Assembly: GCF_002354895.1 (NCBI RefSeq) | Contig: NZ_CP023439.1 | Span: forward strand, 310,001-374,000 | DNA from: Thauera sp. K11 | GTDB lineage: Bacteria; Pseudomonadota; Gammaproteobacteria; Burkholderiales; Rhodocyclaceae | Length of the DNA stretch: 64,000 nucleotides | Direction: 5' to 3' | Part shown: positions 47,397 to 61,468 of the stretch, in pieces | Layout: the number at the start of each line of letters is the position of its first letter | Position numbering within the stretch: position 1 is the stretch's first letter | Notes under the pieces: model-generated | What the model was told of the DNA's origin: nothing | Database searches by the model: none | The model's input: the letters and a program-made list of their open reading frames with translations, nothing else | Made by a program: the position numbers and the translations under genes

Positions 47397-47462
47397 ATGG
47401 GGATGGCGGTGCCAAGCACACCGACAAGTTCATCCAACCACTGGGAAGGAACGGAGACAACC

Positions 47463-49613
47463 ATGCAAGTCCAGACCGCATCACGGGTACAGGTGATGGG
47501 CATCGATGCCGGCGGCACGATGACCGACACCTTCTTCGTGCGCGACGACGGCCGCTTCGTCGTCGGCAAGGCGCAGAGCAATCCGGCGGACGAATCGCTC
47601 GCCATCTTCAATTCGTCGCAGGACGCGCTCGCCCACTGGGGGCGCGACGTGGACCAGGTCTATCCGGAACTGGTCACCTGCGTCTATTCGGGCACCGCGA
47701 TGCTCAACCGCGTGGTCCAGCGCAAGGGGCTGGACGTGGGCCTGATCTGCAACAAGGGCTTCGAGCAGGTGCATTCGATGGGCCGCGCGATCCAGAGCTA
47801 CCTCGGCTACGCGCTGGAGGACCGCATCCACCTCAACACCCACCGCTACGACGAGCCGCTGGTGCCGCTGTCGCGCACCCGCGGCGTGACCGAGCGCACC
47901 GACGTGCAGGGCGAGATCGCCATCCCGCTGCGCGAGCACGAGGTGCTGCAGGCCACGCGCGAGCTGGTGGAGGCCGGGGCGAAGGCCATCGTCGTCTGCC
48001 TGCTGCAGTCGCACAAGAACGAGACCAGCGAGAAGCGCGCCCGCGACCTGTGCCGCGAGGAACTCGCCCGCCTCGGCGTCGACATCCCGGTGTTCGCCTC
48101 GGTGGACTACTACCCGTCGCGCAAGGAAAGCCACCGCATCAACACCACGGTGCTGGAAGCCTATGCCGCCGAGCCGTCGCGGCAGACGCTGCAGAAGGTC
48201 AGCGACCGCTTCAGGAAGCACGGCGCGAAGTTCGACCTGCGGGTGATGGCCACCCACGGCGGCACCATAAGCTGGAAGGCGAGGGAACTGGCGCGCACCA
48301 TCGTCTCCGGCCCCATCGGCGGCGTCATCGGTTCGAAGCTGCTGGGCGAGGCGCTGGGCTACGAGAACATCGCCTGCTCCGACATCGGCGGCACCTCCTT
48401 CGACATGGCGCTGATCACCAAGGGCAGCTTCGCCATCGCCTCCGACCCCGACATGGCGCGCCTGGTGCTGTCGCTGCCGCTGGTGGCGATGGATTCGGTG
48501 GGCGCCGGCGCCGGCAGCTTCGTGCGGCTGGACCCCTACAGCGGCGCGATCAAGCTCGGGCCGGACTCGGCCGGCTACCGCGTCGGCACCTGCTGGCCCG
48601 ACAGCGGGCTCGACACCGTATCGGTGTCGGACTGCCACGTGGTGCTCGGCTACCTCAACCCGGACAACTTCCTCGGCGGCGCGATCAAGCTCGACGTGGA
48701 GCGCGCCCGCCGGCACATCGAGGCGCAGATCGCCGATCCGCTCGGGCTGTCGGTGGAGGATGCCGCGGCCGGCGTCATCGAACTGCTCGACCTGCAGTTG
48801 CGCGAGTACCTGCGCGCCAACATCAGCGCCAAGGGCTACAACCCGGCGGATTTCGTCTGCTTCTCCTATGGCGGCGCCGGCCCGGTGCACACCTACGGCT
48901 ACACCGAGGGTGCCGGCTTCAAGGACGTGGTGGTGCCGGCCTGGGCGGCAGGCTTCTCGGCCTTCGGCTGCGCCTGCGCCGACTTCGAGTACCGCTACGA
49001 CAAGAGCGTGGACATCGCCGTGCCGCAGCTCGCCGCCGACGCCGACAAGGCCGCCGCCAGCGCCACCATCCAGGCGGCGTGGGAGGAACTGGCCGCGAAG
49101 GTCATCGACGAGTTCGTCACCAACGGCTTCAAGCCGGAGGACGTGATCCTGCGACCCGGCTACCGCATGCAGTACATGGGCCAGTTGAACGATCTCGAGA
49201 TCACCTCGCCAATCGCCCAGGCCGCCACCGCCGCGGACTGGGACCGCATCGTCGATGCCTACGAGAACACCTATGCGCGCGTCTATGCCAGTTCGGCGCG
49301 TTCGCCCGAACTGGGCTTCTCGGTCACCGGCGCGATCATGCGCGGCCTGGTCGTGACGCAGAAGCCGGTGCTGCCCGAGGACCCGGAAGAAGGCGAAACG
49401 CCGCCGGCCGCCGCGCGCCTGGGGACGCGGCCCTTCTACCGCCACAAGAAGTGGGTGGATGCGGTGCTTTGGAAGATGGAAGCGCTCAAGCCCGGCAACC
49501 GCATCGCCGGCCCCGCGATCATCGAATCCGACGCCACCACCTTCGTCGTGCCCGACGGCTTCGAGACCCGGCTCGACAAGCACCGCCTTTTCCACCTGCG
49601 GGAAACCCGGTAG
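47463..49613 (+). CDS. acxA: Acetone carboxylase beta subunit (HyuA-like)
   Basis: Acetone carboxylase converts acetone and bicarbonate to acetoacetate using ATP, as an alpha2-beta2-gamma2 complex in the cytoplasm. This 716-residue subunit belongs to the hydantoinase A/oxoprolinase family; the length equals that of known AcxA proteins. It shows the ASKHA-type phosphate loop GIDAGGTMTDTFFV (about 13-26), CSDIGGTSFDMALITKG, and CFSYGGAGPVHTYGY; the family binds and hydrolyses ATP here. GGAACGGAG precedes the ATG. Its stop codon lies inside the first of three 82-bp tandem repeats. Confidence 0.95.
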   Translation: MQVQTASRVQVMGIDAGGTMTDTFFVRDDGRFVVGKAQSNPADESLAIFNSSQDALAHWGRDVDQVYPELVTCVYSGTAMLNRVVQRKGLDVGLICNKGFEQVHSMGRAIQSYLGYALEDRIHLNTHRYDEPLVPLSRTRGVTERTDVQGEIAIPLREHEVLQATRELVEAGAKAIVVCLLQSHKNETSEKRARDLCREELARLGVDIPVFASVDYYPSRKESHRINTTVLEAYAAEPSRQTLQKVSDRFRKHGAKFDLRVMATHGGTISWKARELARTIVSGPIGGVIGSKLLGEALGYENIACSDIGGTSFDMALITKGSFAIASDPDMARLVLSLPLVAMDSVGAGAGSFVRLDPYSGAIKLGPDSAGYRVGTCWPDSGLDTVSVSDCHVVLGYLNPDNFLGGAIKLDVERARRHIEAQIADPLGLSVEDAAAGVIELLDLQLREYLRANISAKGYNPADFVCFSYGGAGPVHTYGYTEGAGFKDVVVPAWAAGFSAFGCACADFEYRYDKSVDIAVPQLAADADKAAASATIQAAWEELAAKVIDEFVTNGFKPEDVILRPGYRMQYMGQLNDLEITSPIAQAATAADWDRIVDAYENTYARVYASSARSPELGFSVTGAIMRGLVVTQKPVLPEDPEEGETPPAAARLGTRPFYRHKKWVDAVLWKMEALKPGNRIAGPAIIESDATTFVVPDGFETRLDKHRLFHLRETR

Positions 49614-49849
49614 CCGCCGGGCCGCCCCAAGGCGACCGGGTGCCCCCTCGGGGGGCCGACGCCGAAGGCGTCTTGGGGGCACACCAACCCGGTAGCCGCC
49701 GGGCCGCCCCAAGGCGACCGGGTGCCCCCTCGGGGGGCCGACGCCGAAGGCGTCTTGGGGGCACACCAACCCGGTAGCCGCCGGGCCGCCCCAAGGCGAC
49801 CGGGCGCCCCCTCGGGGGGCCGACGCCGAAGGCGTCTTGGGGGTCCACC
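49604..49849. repeat. Three tandem 82-bp repeats between acxA and acxB
   Basis: Each unit starts AACCCGGTAG and runs through GCCGCCCCAAGGCGACC, a CCCCCTCGGGGGG palindrome, GACGCCGAAGGCGTC and CTTGGGGG. Unit starts are 49604, 49686 and 49768, an exact period of 82. The first two units are nearly identical; the third has small changes (GGGCGCC, GGGGTCC). Within each unit CCCCAAG pairs with CTTGGGG around two smaller hairpins, so the RNA should be highly structured. The first unit supplies the acxA stop codon. Similar elements occur between genes in related genomes, as I recall. Confidence 0.9.
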
Positions 49850-49875
49850 ACTCTGAAGTGATTGAGGAGACAAGC

Positions 49876-52203
49876 ATGAACATGATGAGCAACAAGGAAA
49901 CCGGCTTCGCCGACCTGCTCGGCAACGGCCTCACGTTGAAGCAGTTCCGCGACGGCATCCTGCAGCGCACGAAGGAAAGCGGCGGCCACTACAACGGCCT
50001 CGCGCGGCTGGAACTGCGCGAGAGCGACCCGATCCGCTACGAGAAGATGTTCTCCAAGCTGCGCGGCGGCCTGGTGCATGCGCGCGAGACGGCCAAGAAG
50101 ATCGCCGCCAGCCCCATCGTCGAGCAGGAAGGCGAACTGTGCTTCACCCTCTACAACGCCGCGGGCGACTGCGTGCTCACCTCCACCGGCATCATCATCC
50201 ACGTCGGCACGATGGGCGCGGCGATCAAGTACATGATCGAGAACGACTGGGAGACCAACCCCGGCATCAACCCGGGCGACATGTTCACCAACAACGACTG
50301 CTCGATCGGCAACGTCCACCCCTGCGACATCGCCACCATCGTGCCCATCTTCGCCCACGGCAAGCTGGTCGGCTGGGTCGGCGGCGTCACCCACGTCATC
50401 GACACCGGCGCGGTCACGCCCGGCTCGATGTCCACCGGCCAGACCCAGCGCTTCGGCGACGGCTACATGATCACCTGCCGCAAGACCGGGGTGAACGACC
50501 AGCCGCTGAAGGACTGGCTGCACGAGAGCCAGCGTTCGGTGCGCACGCCCAAGTACTGGATTCTCGACGAGAAGACGCGCATCGCCGGCTGCCACATGAT
50601 CCGCGGCCTGATCGAGGAGGTGATCGCCGAAGAGGGCCTGGAAGCCTACGAGAAGTTCGCCTTCGAAGTCATCGAGGAAGGCCGCCGCGGCCTCACCACG
50701 CGGCTGAAGGCGATGACGCTGCCGGGCAAGTACCGCAAGGTCGCCTTCGTCGACGTGCCCTACGCCCACCCCGACGTGCAGACCTCCAACGCCTTCGCCA
50801 AGCTCGACACCATCATGCACTCGCCGGTGGAGATGGAGATCCGCAGGGACGGCTCGTGGCGGCTGGACTTCGAGGGCGCGAGCCGCTGGGGCTGGCACAG
50901 CTACAACGCCCACCAGGTCGCCTTCACCAGCGGCATCTGGGTGATGATGACGCAGACCCTGGTGCCGACCCAGCGCATCAACGACGGCGCCTACTACGGC
51001 ACCGAGTTCCGCCTGCCCAAGGGCGCGTGGATGAACCCGGACGATCGCCGCACCGGCCACGCCTACGCCTGGCACTTCCTCGTCTCCGGCTGGAGCGCGA
51101 TGTGGCGCGGGCTGTCGCAGGCTTACTTCAGCCGCGGCTACCTGGAGGAGGTCAATGCCGGCAACGCCAACACCTCCAACTGGCTGCAGGGCGGCGGCAT
51201 CAACCAGGACGGCGAGATCCACGCGGTCAACAGCTTCGAGGCATCGAGCTGCGGCACCGGCGCCGGCGCGATCAAGGACGGCCTCAACCACGCCGCCGCG
51301 ATCTGGAACCCGGAAGGCGACATGGGCGACATCGAGATCTGGGAGATGGCCGAGCCGCTGCTCTACCTCGGCCGCAACGCCAAGGCCAACTCCGGCGGCT
51401 ACGGCAAGTACCGCGGCGGCTGCGGCTTCGAGACCCTGCGCATGGTGTGGAAGGCGCAGGACTGGACGATGTTCTTCATGGGCAACGGCTACATGAACAG
51501 CGACTGGGGGCTGATGGGCGGCTATCCGGCGGCCACCGGCTACCGCTTCGAGGCGCACGGCACCGGCCTCAAGGAACGCATCGCCATCGGCGACAGCCTG
51601 CCGCTGGGCGCCGACGCCAATCCGGACGCGCCCGACTACGAGCGCCACATCGATGCCGGTGCCCGCGTCAAGCGCGACCACCAGTGCATGACCACCGAGG
51701 ACTGCTACGACAACTACGACCTCTACCTCAACTACCTGCGTGGCGGCCCCGGCTTTGGCGACCCGCTCGACCGCGAGCCGGAGGCGATCGCGCGCGACCT
51801 CAACAACGCCTGGCTGCTGCCGGAGTACGCCCGCAAGGTGTATGGCGCGGTCATCGCGCAGGACGGCAAGGGCGTGTGGAGCGTGGATGCCGAAGCCACC
51901 GCGGCGCGGCGCGCCGAGGTGCGCAAGGAGCGCCTGGCGCGCGCGGTGCCGGTGCGCGACTGGATGAAGGAAGAGCGCGAACGCATCCTCACCGGCCATG
52001 CCAGCCCGGCCGTCAAGCACATGTTCGCCACCAGCTTCGGCCTGTCGCCGAAGTTCCTCGCCGGATTCAGGGCCTTCTGGAACCTCCCGGCCGACTGGAA
52101 CCTGCTGGAGGAAGACCTGGGCGTGCCGTCCTACGGCTCGAAGTTCCGCATGGACCTGTCGAAGATGCCCGACGTGCGCACCGTCGTGCTGGTCGAGGAA
52201 TGA
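49876..52203 (+). CDS. acxB: Acetone carboxylase alpha subunit (HyuB-like)
   Basis: This 775-residue subunit belongs to the hydantoinase B family and carries the carboxylation site with its metal; the length matches known AcxB. Visible stretches: FTLYNAAGDCVLTSTGIIIH, NNDCSIGNVHPCDIATI (conserved His/Asp metal-binding region), GGVTHVIDTGAVTPGSMS and RGGCGFETLRMVWK. GAGGAGA lies nine bases before the ATG at 49876; an upstream in-frame ATG (49837) falls within the repeat edge. It is separated from acxA by the repeat array and followed by acxC after 77 bases. Confidence 0.95.
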   Translation: MNMMSNKETGFADLLGNGLTLKQFRDGILQRTKESGGHYNGLARLELRESDPIRYEKMFSKLRGGLVHARETAKKIAASPIVEQEGELCFTLYNAAGDCVLTSTGIIIHVGTMGAAIKYMIENDWETNPGINPGDMFTNNDCSIGNVHPCDIATIVPIFAHGKLVGWVGGVTHVIDTGAVTPGSMSTGQTQRFGDGYMITCRKTGVNDQPLKDWLHESQRSVRTPKYWILDEKTRIAGCHMIRGLIEEVIAEEGLEAYEKFAFEVIEEGRRGLTTRLKAMTLPGKYRKVAFVDVPYAHPDVQTSNAFAKLDTIMHSPVEMEIRRDGSWRLDFEGASRWGWHSYNAHQVAFTSGIWVMMTQTLVPTQRINDGAYYGTEFRLPKGAWMNPDDRRTGHAYAWHFLVSGWSAMWRGLSQAYFSRGYLEEVNAGNANTSNWLQGGGINQDGEIHAVNSFEASSCGTGAGAIKDGLNHAAAIWNPEGDMGDIEIWEMAEPLLYLGRNAKANSGGYGKYRGGCGFETLRMVWKAQDWTMFFMGNGYMNSDWGLMGGYPAATGYRFEAHGTGLKERIAIGDSLPLGADANPDAPDYERHIDAGARVKRDHQCMTTEDCYDNYDLYLNYLRGGPGFGDPLDREPEAIARDLNNAWLLPEYARKVYGAVIAQDGKGVWSVDAEATAARRAEVRKERLARAVPVRDWMKEERERILTGHASPAVKHMFATSFGLSPKFLAGFRAFWNLPADWNLLEEDLGVPSYGSKFRMDLSKMPDVRTVVLVEE

Positions 52204-52280
52204 AGTCCGGCGCCGCCGGCTGGGCACCGAAACCCGCCGGCCCCGTGCCGGCGGCAACCGAAGGAATCAGGAGACGAATC

Positions 52281-52787
52281 ATGACGACTTACACCAGGGA
52301 ACAGGTCGGCAAGCTGATCGACGGCAAGCTCGACTGGGACACCACGATGCGCATGCTGTCCATGCCCAAGGACAACGAGCGCTTCGCGATGTACCTGGAA
52401 GCGCTGCAGAAGAAGGTGGCGTGGAAGGACAGGATCGTGCTGCCGCTGGGGCCGCATCTGTACGTCGCGCAGTCGGCGCAGAGCGGCAAGTGGGTCACCA
52501 AGTGCGACTGCGGCCACGAGTTCGGCGACTACCGCGAGAACTGGAAGCTCAACGCGGCGGTGTATGTGCGCGACACCGAGGAAGCGATGGCCGAGGTCTA
52601 TCCGAAGCTGATGGCGCCCGACACCGGCTGGCAGGTCTACCGCGAGTACTACTGCCCCACCTGCGGCACGATGCACGACGTCGAGGCGCCCACGCCGTGG
52701 TACCCGGTCATCCACGACTTCGAGCCCGACATCGAGGCGTTCTACGAAGAATGGGTGGGCCTGCCGGTACCGGCCCGCGCCGACTGA
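52281..52787 (+). CDS. acxC: Acetone carboxylase gamma subunit
   Basis: The small 168-residue subunit has the length known for AcxC. It contains two Cys pairs, C75-D-C77-G-H79 and C125-P-T-C128 with H132 nearby, forming a likely zinc site, and the conserved PWYPVIHDFEPDIEAFY near the end. AGGAG precedes the ATG. It is the last carboxylase gene; a terminator-like hairpin and a CoA ligase gene follow. Confidence 0.94.
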   Translation: MTTYTREQVGKLIDGKLDWDTTMRMLSMPKDNERFAMYLEALQKKVAWKDRIVLPLGPHLYVAQSAQSGKWVTKCDCGHEFGDYRENWKLNAAVYVRDTEEAMAEVYPKLMAPDTGWQVYREYYCPTCGTMHDVEAPTPWYPVIHDFEPDIEAFYEEWVGLPVPARAD

Positions 52788-52835
52788 GACCGCGTTTCTC
52801 CCCCGGGGCCGCGGTTCGCGCGGCCCGCCATTCAC

Positions 52836-52858
52836 CCCCGGCCATGCCGGGGCCTTTT
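52836..52858 (+). terminator. Terminator-like hairpin between acxC and the CoA ligase gene
   Basis: CCCCGGC, loop CAT, GCCGGGG then CCTTTTCC. The 7-bp GC stem with a short T-run could terminate part of the transcripts, lowering ligase expression relative to the carboxylase. The ligase ribosome-binding site (GGAGG) lies directly after it. Confidence 0.5.
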
Positions 52859-52875
52859 CCGGAGGCAACGGGAAG

Positions 52876-54864
<1,989 letters not shown>

Positions 54865-54886
54865 ATCGTCCCGTTTTCGAACGCAT

Positions 54887-54927
54887 CCGTCCGAAAACCG
54901 GACGGTCTTCGGACGCTCGTGCGTCCG
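54887..54927. promoter_or_regulatory. Two adjacent inverted repeats after the ligase gene
   Basis: CCGTCCG-AAAAC-CGGACGG (54887-54905) is followed four bases later by CGGACGC-TCGT-GCGTCCG (54910-54927). The first could terminate ligase transcription; as a pair they could instead be binding sites for the downstream activator, lying about 410 bases before its -24/-12 element. The unit GCGTCCG also occurs in the acxA upstream inverted repeat. Confidence 0.4.
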
Positions 54928-55066
54928 TCCGATCGCCCGCTTGCCGGCGTTCCGGCCCTTTCCGCCGAGGGCGCCGCCGGCCTTGCGTGCTCCCCTCTGC
55001 CCGCGATTCGATCCGGCCGATCTCACGACGTCTTTTTCATCGGCAACAGGATGACTCGACGCGGCA

Positions 55067-55171
55067 GGTCTGGTGGCGGGGGATGCGTGGAGCGGGCGAG
55101 GACTGTCCGAGCCCCGAGCGTAGCGAGGGCGAGTTCCGCAGCCCGCGGAACGCATCCCCCGCCGCCAGACC
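55067..55171. repeat. Interspersed palindromic element, copy B
   Basis: Arms at 55067-55087 and 55151-55171 are complementary over 20 of 21 bases. The core GGCGAGGACTGTCCGAG ... GAGGGCGAGTTCCGCAG (55095-55142) is shared with the copy at 1428-1538 in the opposite orientation, although the arms differ. It occupies the gap between the CoA ligase and activator genes. Confidence 0.75.
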
Positions 55172-55203
55172 GGATTCGAGAGACACACGAAACACGCGGA
55201 ACA

Positions 55204-55283
55204 GGCGAGGACTGCCCAAGCCCCCGACAAAGCGAGACCGCGTTCCGCAGCCCGACGGAACGCATCCCACGCAGACCGGATTC
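55204..55283. repeat. Interspersed palindromic element, degenerate copy C
   Basis: GGCGAGGACTGCCCAAG and GTTCCGCAGCCC repeat the core of the neighbouring copy with many changes, and CGCATCCCACGCAGACCGG (55261-55279) repeats the right arm. The left arm is no longer complementary. It looks like a decayed tandem duplicate of copy B. Confidence 0.6.
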
Positions 55284-55332
55284 CAGACACTCATGCGATC
55301 GCCCCCGGTTCGATGACCCGCATCCAGAGAGG

Positions 55333-55348
55333 TGGCATCGCCTTTGCT
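55333..55348 (+). promoter_or_regulatory. Sigma-54 promoter of the activator gene
   Basis: TGGCATCGCCTTTGCT matches the -24/-12 consensus with correct spacing and has the same TGGCAT -24 box as the acxA promoter. It lies about 178 bases before the TTG start, suggesting the activator drives its own expression. The leader in between shows no further element. Confidence 0.7.
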
Positions 55349-55525
55349 ATGCTTGATGACGAGGTGCAGATTGCGTGCAGGCCGTTGGCAATGCGCCTCA
55401 TCGCGTCGTCGCCGGACGACATCGACAGCAAGACACCGGAACCGAGGCGGCAGTACAGACAAGGGGCCTACCCCTCCGGTCGCATGCAGCGACCCGCCGC
55501 GCCGCGTTCCGCGAGGAGGAGACAG

Positions 55526-57550
<2,025 letters not shown>

Positions 57551-57628
57551 GGCGCGGCTCTTCGCCAAGAGCGTGGCACGCCAGGGAGGCGCCGCCGAAG
57601 ACGCGGCATCGCCTGCGTCCGGCCCCGG

Positions 57629-58012
57629 CTATCGAATCGCGACGTACGTCCCCGCCCATGCGAGCACGCGCTCGACCCACGCGCAAGCCTGCGCACGGTC
57701 CAGCGTGCCAGGATCGATCAGGCCGTAGCGCGCTTCCACGGCAAACGGGTTCAGCTCGTCCAGTGAATCCGCGAACGGGGGCGGGGGCAAACCCTGGTCA
57801 TGCATCAGATCGAGCAGTTCGGCGATGTCGTGCGTCCTGCGAAACGGGATGCCATATGCGGAAAGCACCGCCTTGAGCGCTTTTTCGACGGCCTGCTGGG
57901 CGTGAAAACCGGGGATGGAGTCGGCAATGTCCGGCAGGCCGCTCAAGGCGCGCAGTGCTTTCGCATCTTCGCGAGCCGCGTCGAGCAGCAGTTCCGCCAC
58001 CGATTTAGCCAT
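57629..58012 (-). CDS. HEPN-domain protein of an MNT/HEPN pair
   Basis: The 127-residue helical protein matches the HEPN family: FHAQQAVEKALKAVLSAYGIPFRRTHDIAELL (about 36-67), then FAVEARYG and AWVERVLAW. The R-x4-6-H RNase motif of HepT toxins is not evident; instead it has the THDI form. It overlaps the nucleotidyltransferase gene by eight bases. Such pairs act as toxin-antitoxin systems in some cases and are of unknown role in others. The long in-frame extension upstream is a shadow of the partner gene. Confidence 0.85.
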   Translation of the reverse strand: MAKSVAELLLDAAREDAKALRALSGLPDIADSIPGFHAQQAVEKALKAVLSAYGIPFRRTHDIAELLDLMHDQGLPPPPFADSLDELNPFAVEARYGLIDPGTLDRAQACAWVERVLAWAGTYVAIR

Positions 58013-58331
58013 ACACGACCTTGCCTTCCTGCAGCGCCCAATACAGTGCGGCCCCCGGTTGGTTGCCCCAGCGCTGCACTTCGTCGGCCGAGTACACCAG
58101 CACATCGGCCGGGATGCGCAAGGGGCGCAGCAGGCGGCGCAGGCGGACCATTTCGCGTGCGCGGTCGGTGACCCGCTCCTCGATGACGAGCAGGTCGAGG
58201 TCGGAATCGGCCTTGGCATCGCCGCGTGCGTAAGAGCCGAACAGCACGATTTTCTGCGGCCGGGCGCCTTCGGCCAGCGCCTTGACGGCGGCGGCAATGG
58301 TCTGGTCCGAAAGGCGCCCTGTGCTGTCCAT
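58005..58331 (-). CDS. Minimal nucleotidyltransferase (MNT) of the pair
   Basis: The 108-residue protein has the pol-beta-type nucleotidyltransferase motif FGSYARGDAKADSDLDLLV, including GS and the DxD metal site. It lies upstream of and overlaps the HEPN gene. In characterised MntA/HepT systems the MNT protein AMPylates the HEPN toxin; whether that holds here is open because the usual target Tyr region is not obvious. It starts nine bases beyond the thiC stop on the same strand. Confidence 0.87.
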   Translation of the reverse strand: MDSTGRLSDQTIAAAVKALAEGARPQKIVLFGSYARGDAKADSDLDLLVIEERVTDRAREMVRLRRLLRPLRIPADVLVYSADEVQRWGNQPGAALYWALQEGKVVYG

Positions 58332-58340
58332 GGCCGAAGC

Positions 58341-60338
<1,998 letters not shown>

Positions 60339-61250
60339 CTACTGCGGGTCGGGCTGCCTGCGCCACAGCGCGTGGAAGTGGTGCACCGGGCCATGGCCGC
60401 TGCCGACGGCGAGTTCGCCGGCATGCGCGATCGCGCCCAGCAGCCACTGGCGGGCCTGGCGCACCGCCGCCTCGACCGGGCGCAGGACGTGCGCGCCGGC
60501 CGTCCGCGGCAGCAGCGCGGCCACGGCCGAACTCAGCGAGCAGCCGGTGCCGTGGGTGTTGCGGGTGTCGATGCGCGGTGCCGGCAGCTCGACCATGCGG
60601 TCGCCGTCGAACAGCAGGTCGACCACTTCGTCGCCGGGCAGGTGGCCGCCCTTGAGCAGCACCCAGCGCTCGGAGGACAGCGGCAGCAGTTCGCGCAGGC
60701 GCTCGGCGGCGCGGTACATCTCCTTGACCGTGTCCGGCGCGCGCCGCTCGAGCAGCACGCCGGCCTCGGGCAGGTTCGGGGTGATCAGGAACGTCTGCGG
60801 GAACAGCGCCTCGCGCATCATCGCGATCGCGCTCCCGGCCAGCAGGCTGTCGCCGCTCTTGGCGGCCATCACCGGGTCCAGCACGACGTTGGCCGCCTTC
60901 CAGTGCGCCAGGCGGTCGGCGACGGCGGCGGTGACCTCGGCGTTGCCGAGCATGCCGATCTTGGTCGCATGCAGCGCGACGTCGGCGAACAGCGTGTCGA
61001 TCTGCAGGCGCAGGAAGCCGGTGGGCGGGACGTGCACGCCGGTGACGGCGCGGGTGTTCTGCGCGGTGAGCGCGGCGACGACGCCGCAGCCGTAGGCGCC
61101 GAGCGCGGAGAAGGTCTTCAGGTCGGCGAGCACGCCGGCACCGCCGGACGGATCGACGCCGGCGATGGAAACCACGTTCGGAATGCCGGAAACGGCACTT
61201 GAGGCCGTGCCGGAAGCGGCAGCGGACGGATGACTGGCAGGACGACTCAT
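60339..61250 (-). CDS. thiD: Hydroxymethylpyrimidine/phosphomethylpyrimidine kinase
   Basis: ThiD phosphorylates HMP to HMP-PP. The 303-residue ribokinase-fold protein has GVDPSGGAGVLADLKTF, AALTAQNTRAV, IGMLGN, LDPVMAAKSGDSLL and the anion-hole motif NTHGTGCSLSSAV. An N-terminal Ser/Ala-rich extension of about 25 residues precedes the domain. The ATG at 61250 follows the riboswitch; a GTG at 61256 is also in frame. First gene of the thiamine operon. Confidence 0.95.
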   Translation of the reverse strand: MSRPASHPSAAASGTASSAVSGIPNVVSIAGVDPSGGAGVLADLKTFSALGAYGCGVVAALTAQNTRAVTGVHVPPTGFLRLQIDTLFADVALHATKIGMLGNAEVTAAVADRLAHWKAANVVLDPVMAAKSGDSLLAGSAIAMMREALFPQTFLITPNLPEAGVLLERRAPDTVKEMYRAAERLRELLPLSSERWVLLKGGHLPGDEVVDLLFDGDRMVELPAPRIDTRNTHGTGCSLSSAVAALLPRTAGAHVLRPVEAAVRQARQWLLGAIAHAGELAVGSGHGPVHHFHALWRRQPDPQ

Positions 61251-61261
61251 GGACACGTTTC

Positions 61262-61333
61262 CCTACGCCGGTGCGAGCCGGATCAGGTTCCAAGGGTTTC
61301 TCTCAGCCCGCAGACGCGGCGGGCACCCCTAAC
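61262..61333 (-). ncRNA. TPP riboswitch (THI element)
   Basis: Read on the minus strand: AGGGGTGCCCGC, then GGGCTGAGAGAAACCC, TTGGAACCTGATCCGGCT, and CACCGGCGTAGGGA. The CUGAGA and ACCUGAUCC cores of the THI box are exact. It ends just before the thiD start codon, so it probably works by hiding the ribosome-binding site (AGGGA) when thiamine pyrophosphate is bound. Confidence 0.97.
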
Positions 61334-61468
61334 GGCGAGGAGGAACGATACTGGAAGCGTTCCGGCCTAGCAAGGTGACCGAAGTCACGGGCGGCGCGGC
61401 GGGCGGCTCAAGATTCGGCGGTGCCTGCCGTCAAAATGACCGATAGCGCACCGAGCCTTTGCGACCCG

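Noticed and set aside
43556..47611. 1351-codon open frame on the minus strand
   Set aside because: It is a second frame of the same strand as the SNF2 helicase and gives only Pro/Arg/Ala-rich text; the true frame has all helicase motifs.
49604..49849. CRISPR array
   Set aside because: The repeats are directly adjacent with no unique spacers, the unit is 82 bases, and no cas genes are near.
55313..55525. Upstream start (ATG 55313) for the activator gene
   Set aside because: It would place the start before the -24/-12 element and add 71 residues with no family similarity; a TTG with GGAGGA fits better.
57629..58297. 222-codon version of the HEPN gene
   Set aside because: The first 95 codons overlap the nucleotidyltransferase gene in another frame and encode Arg/Pro/Cys-rich shadow text.
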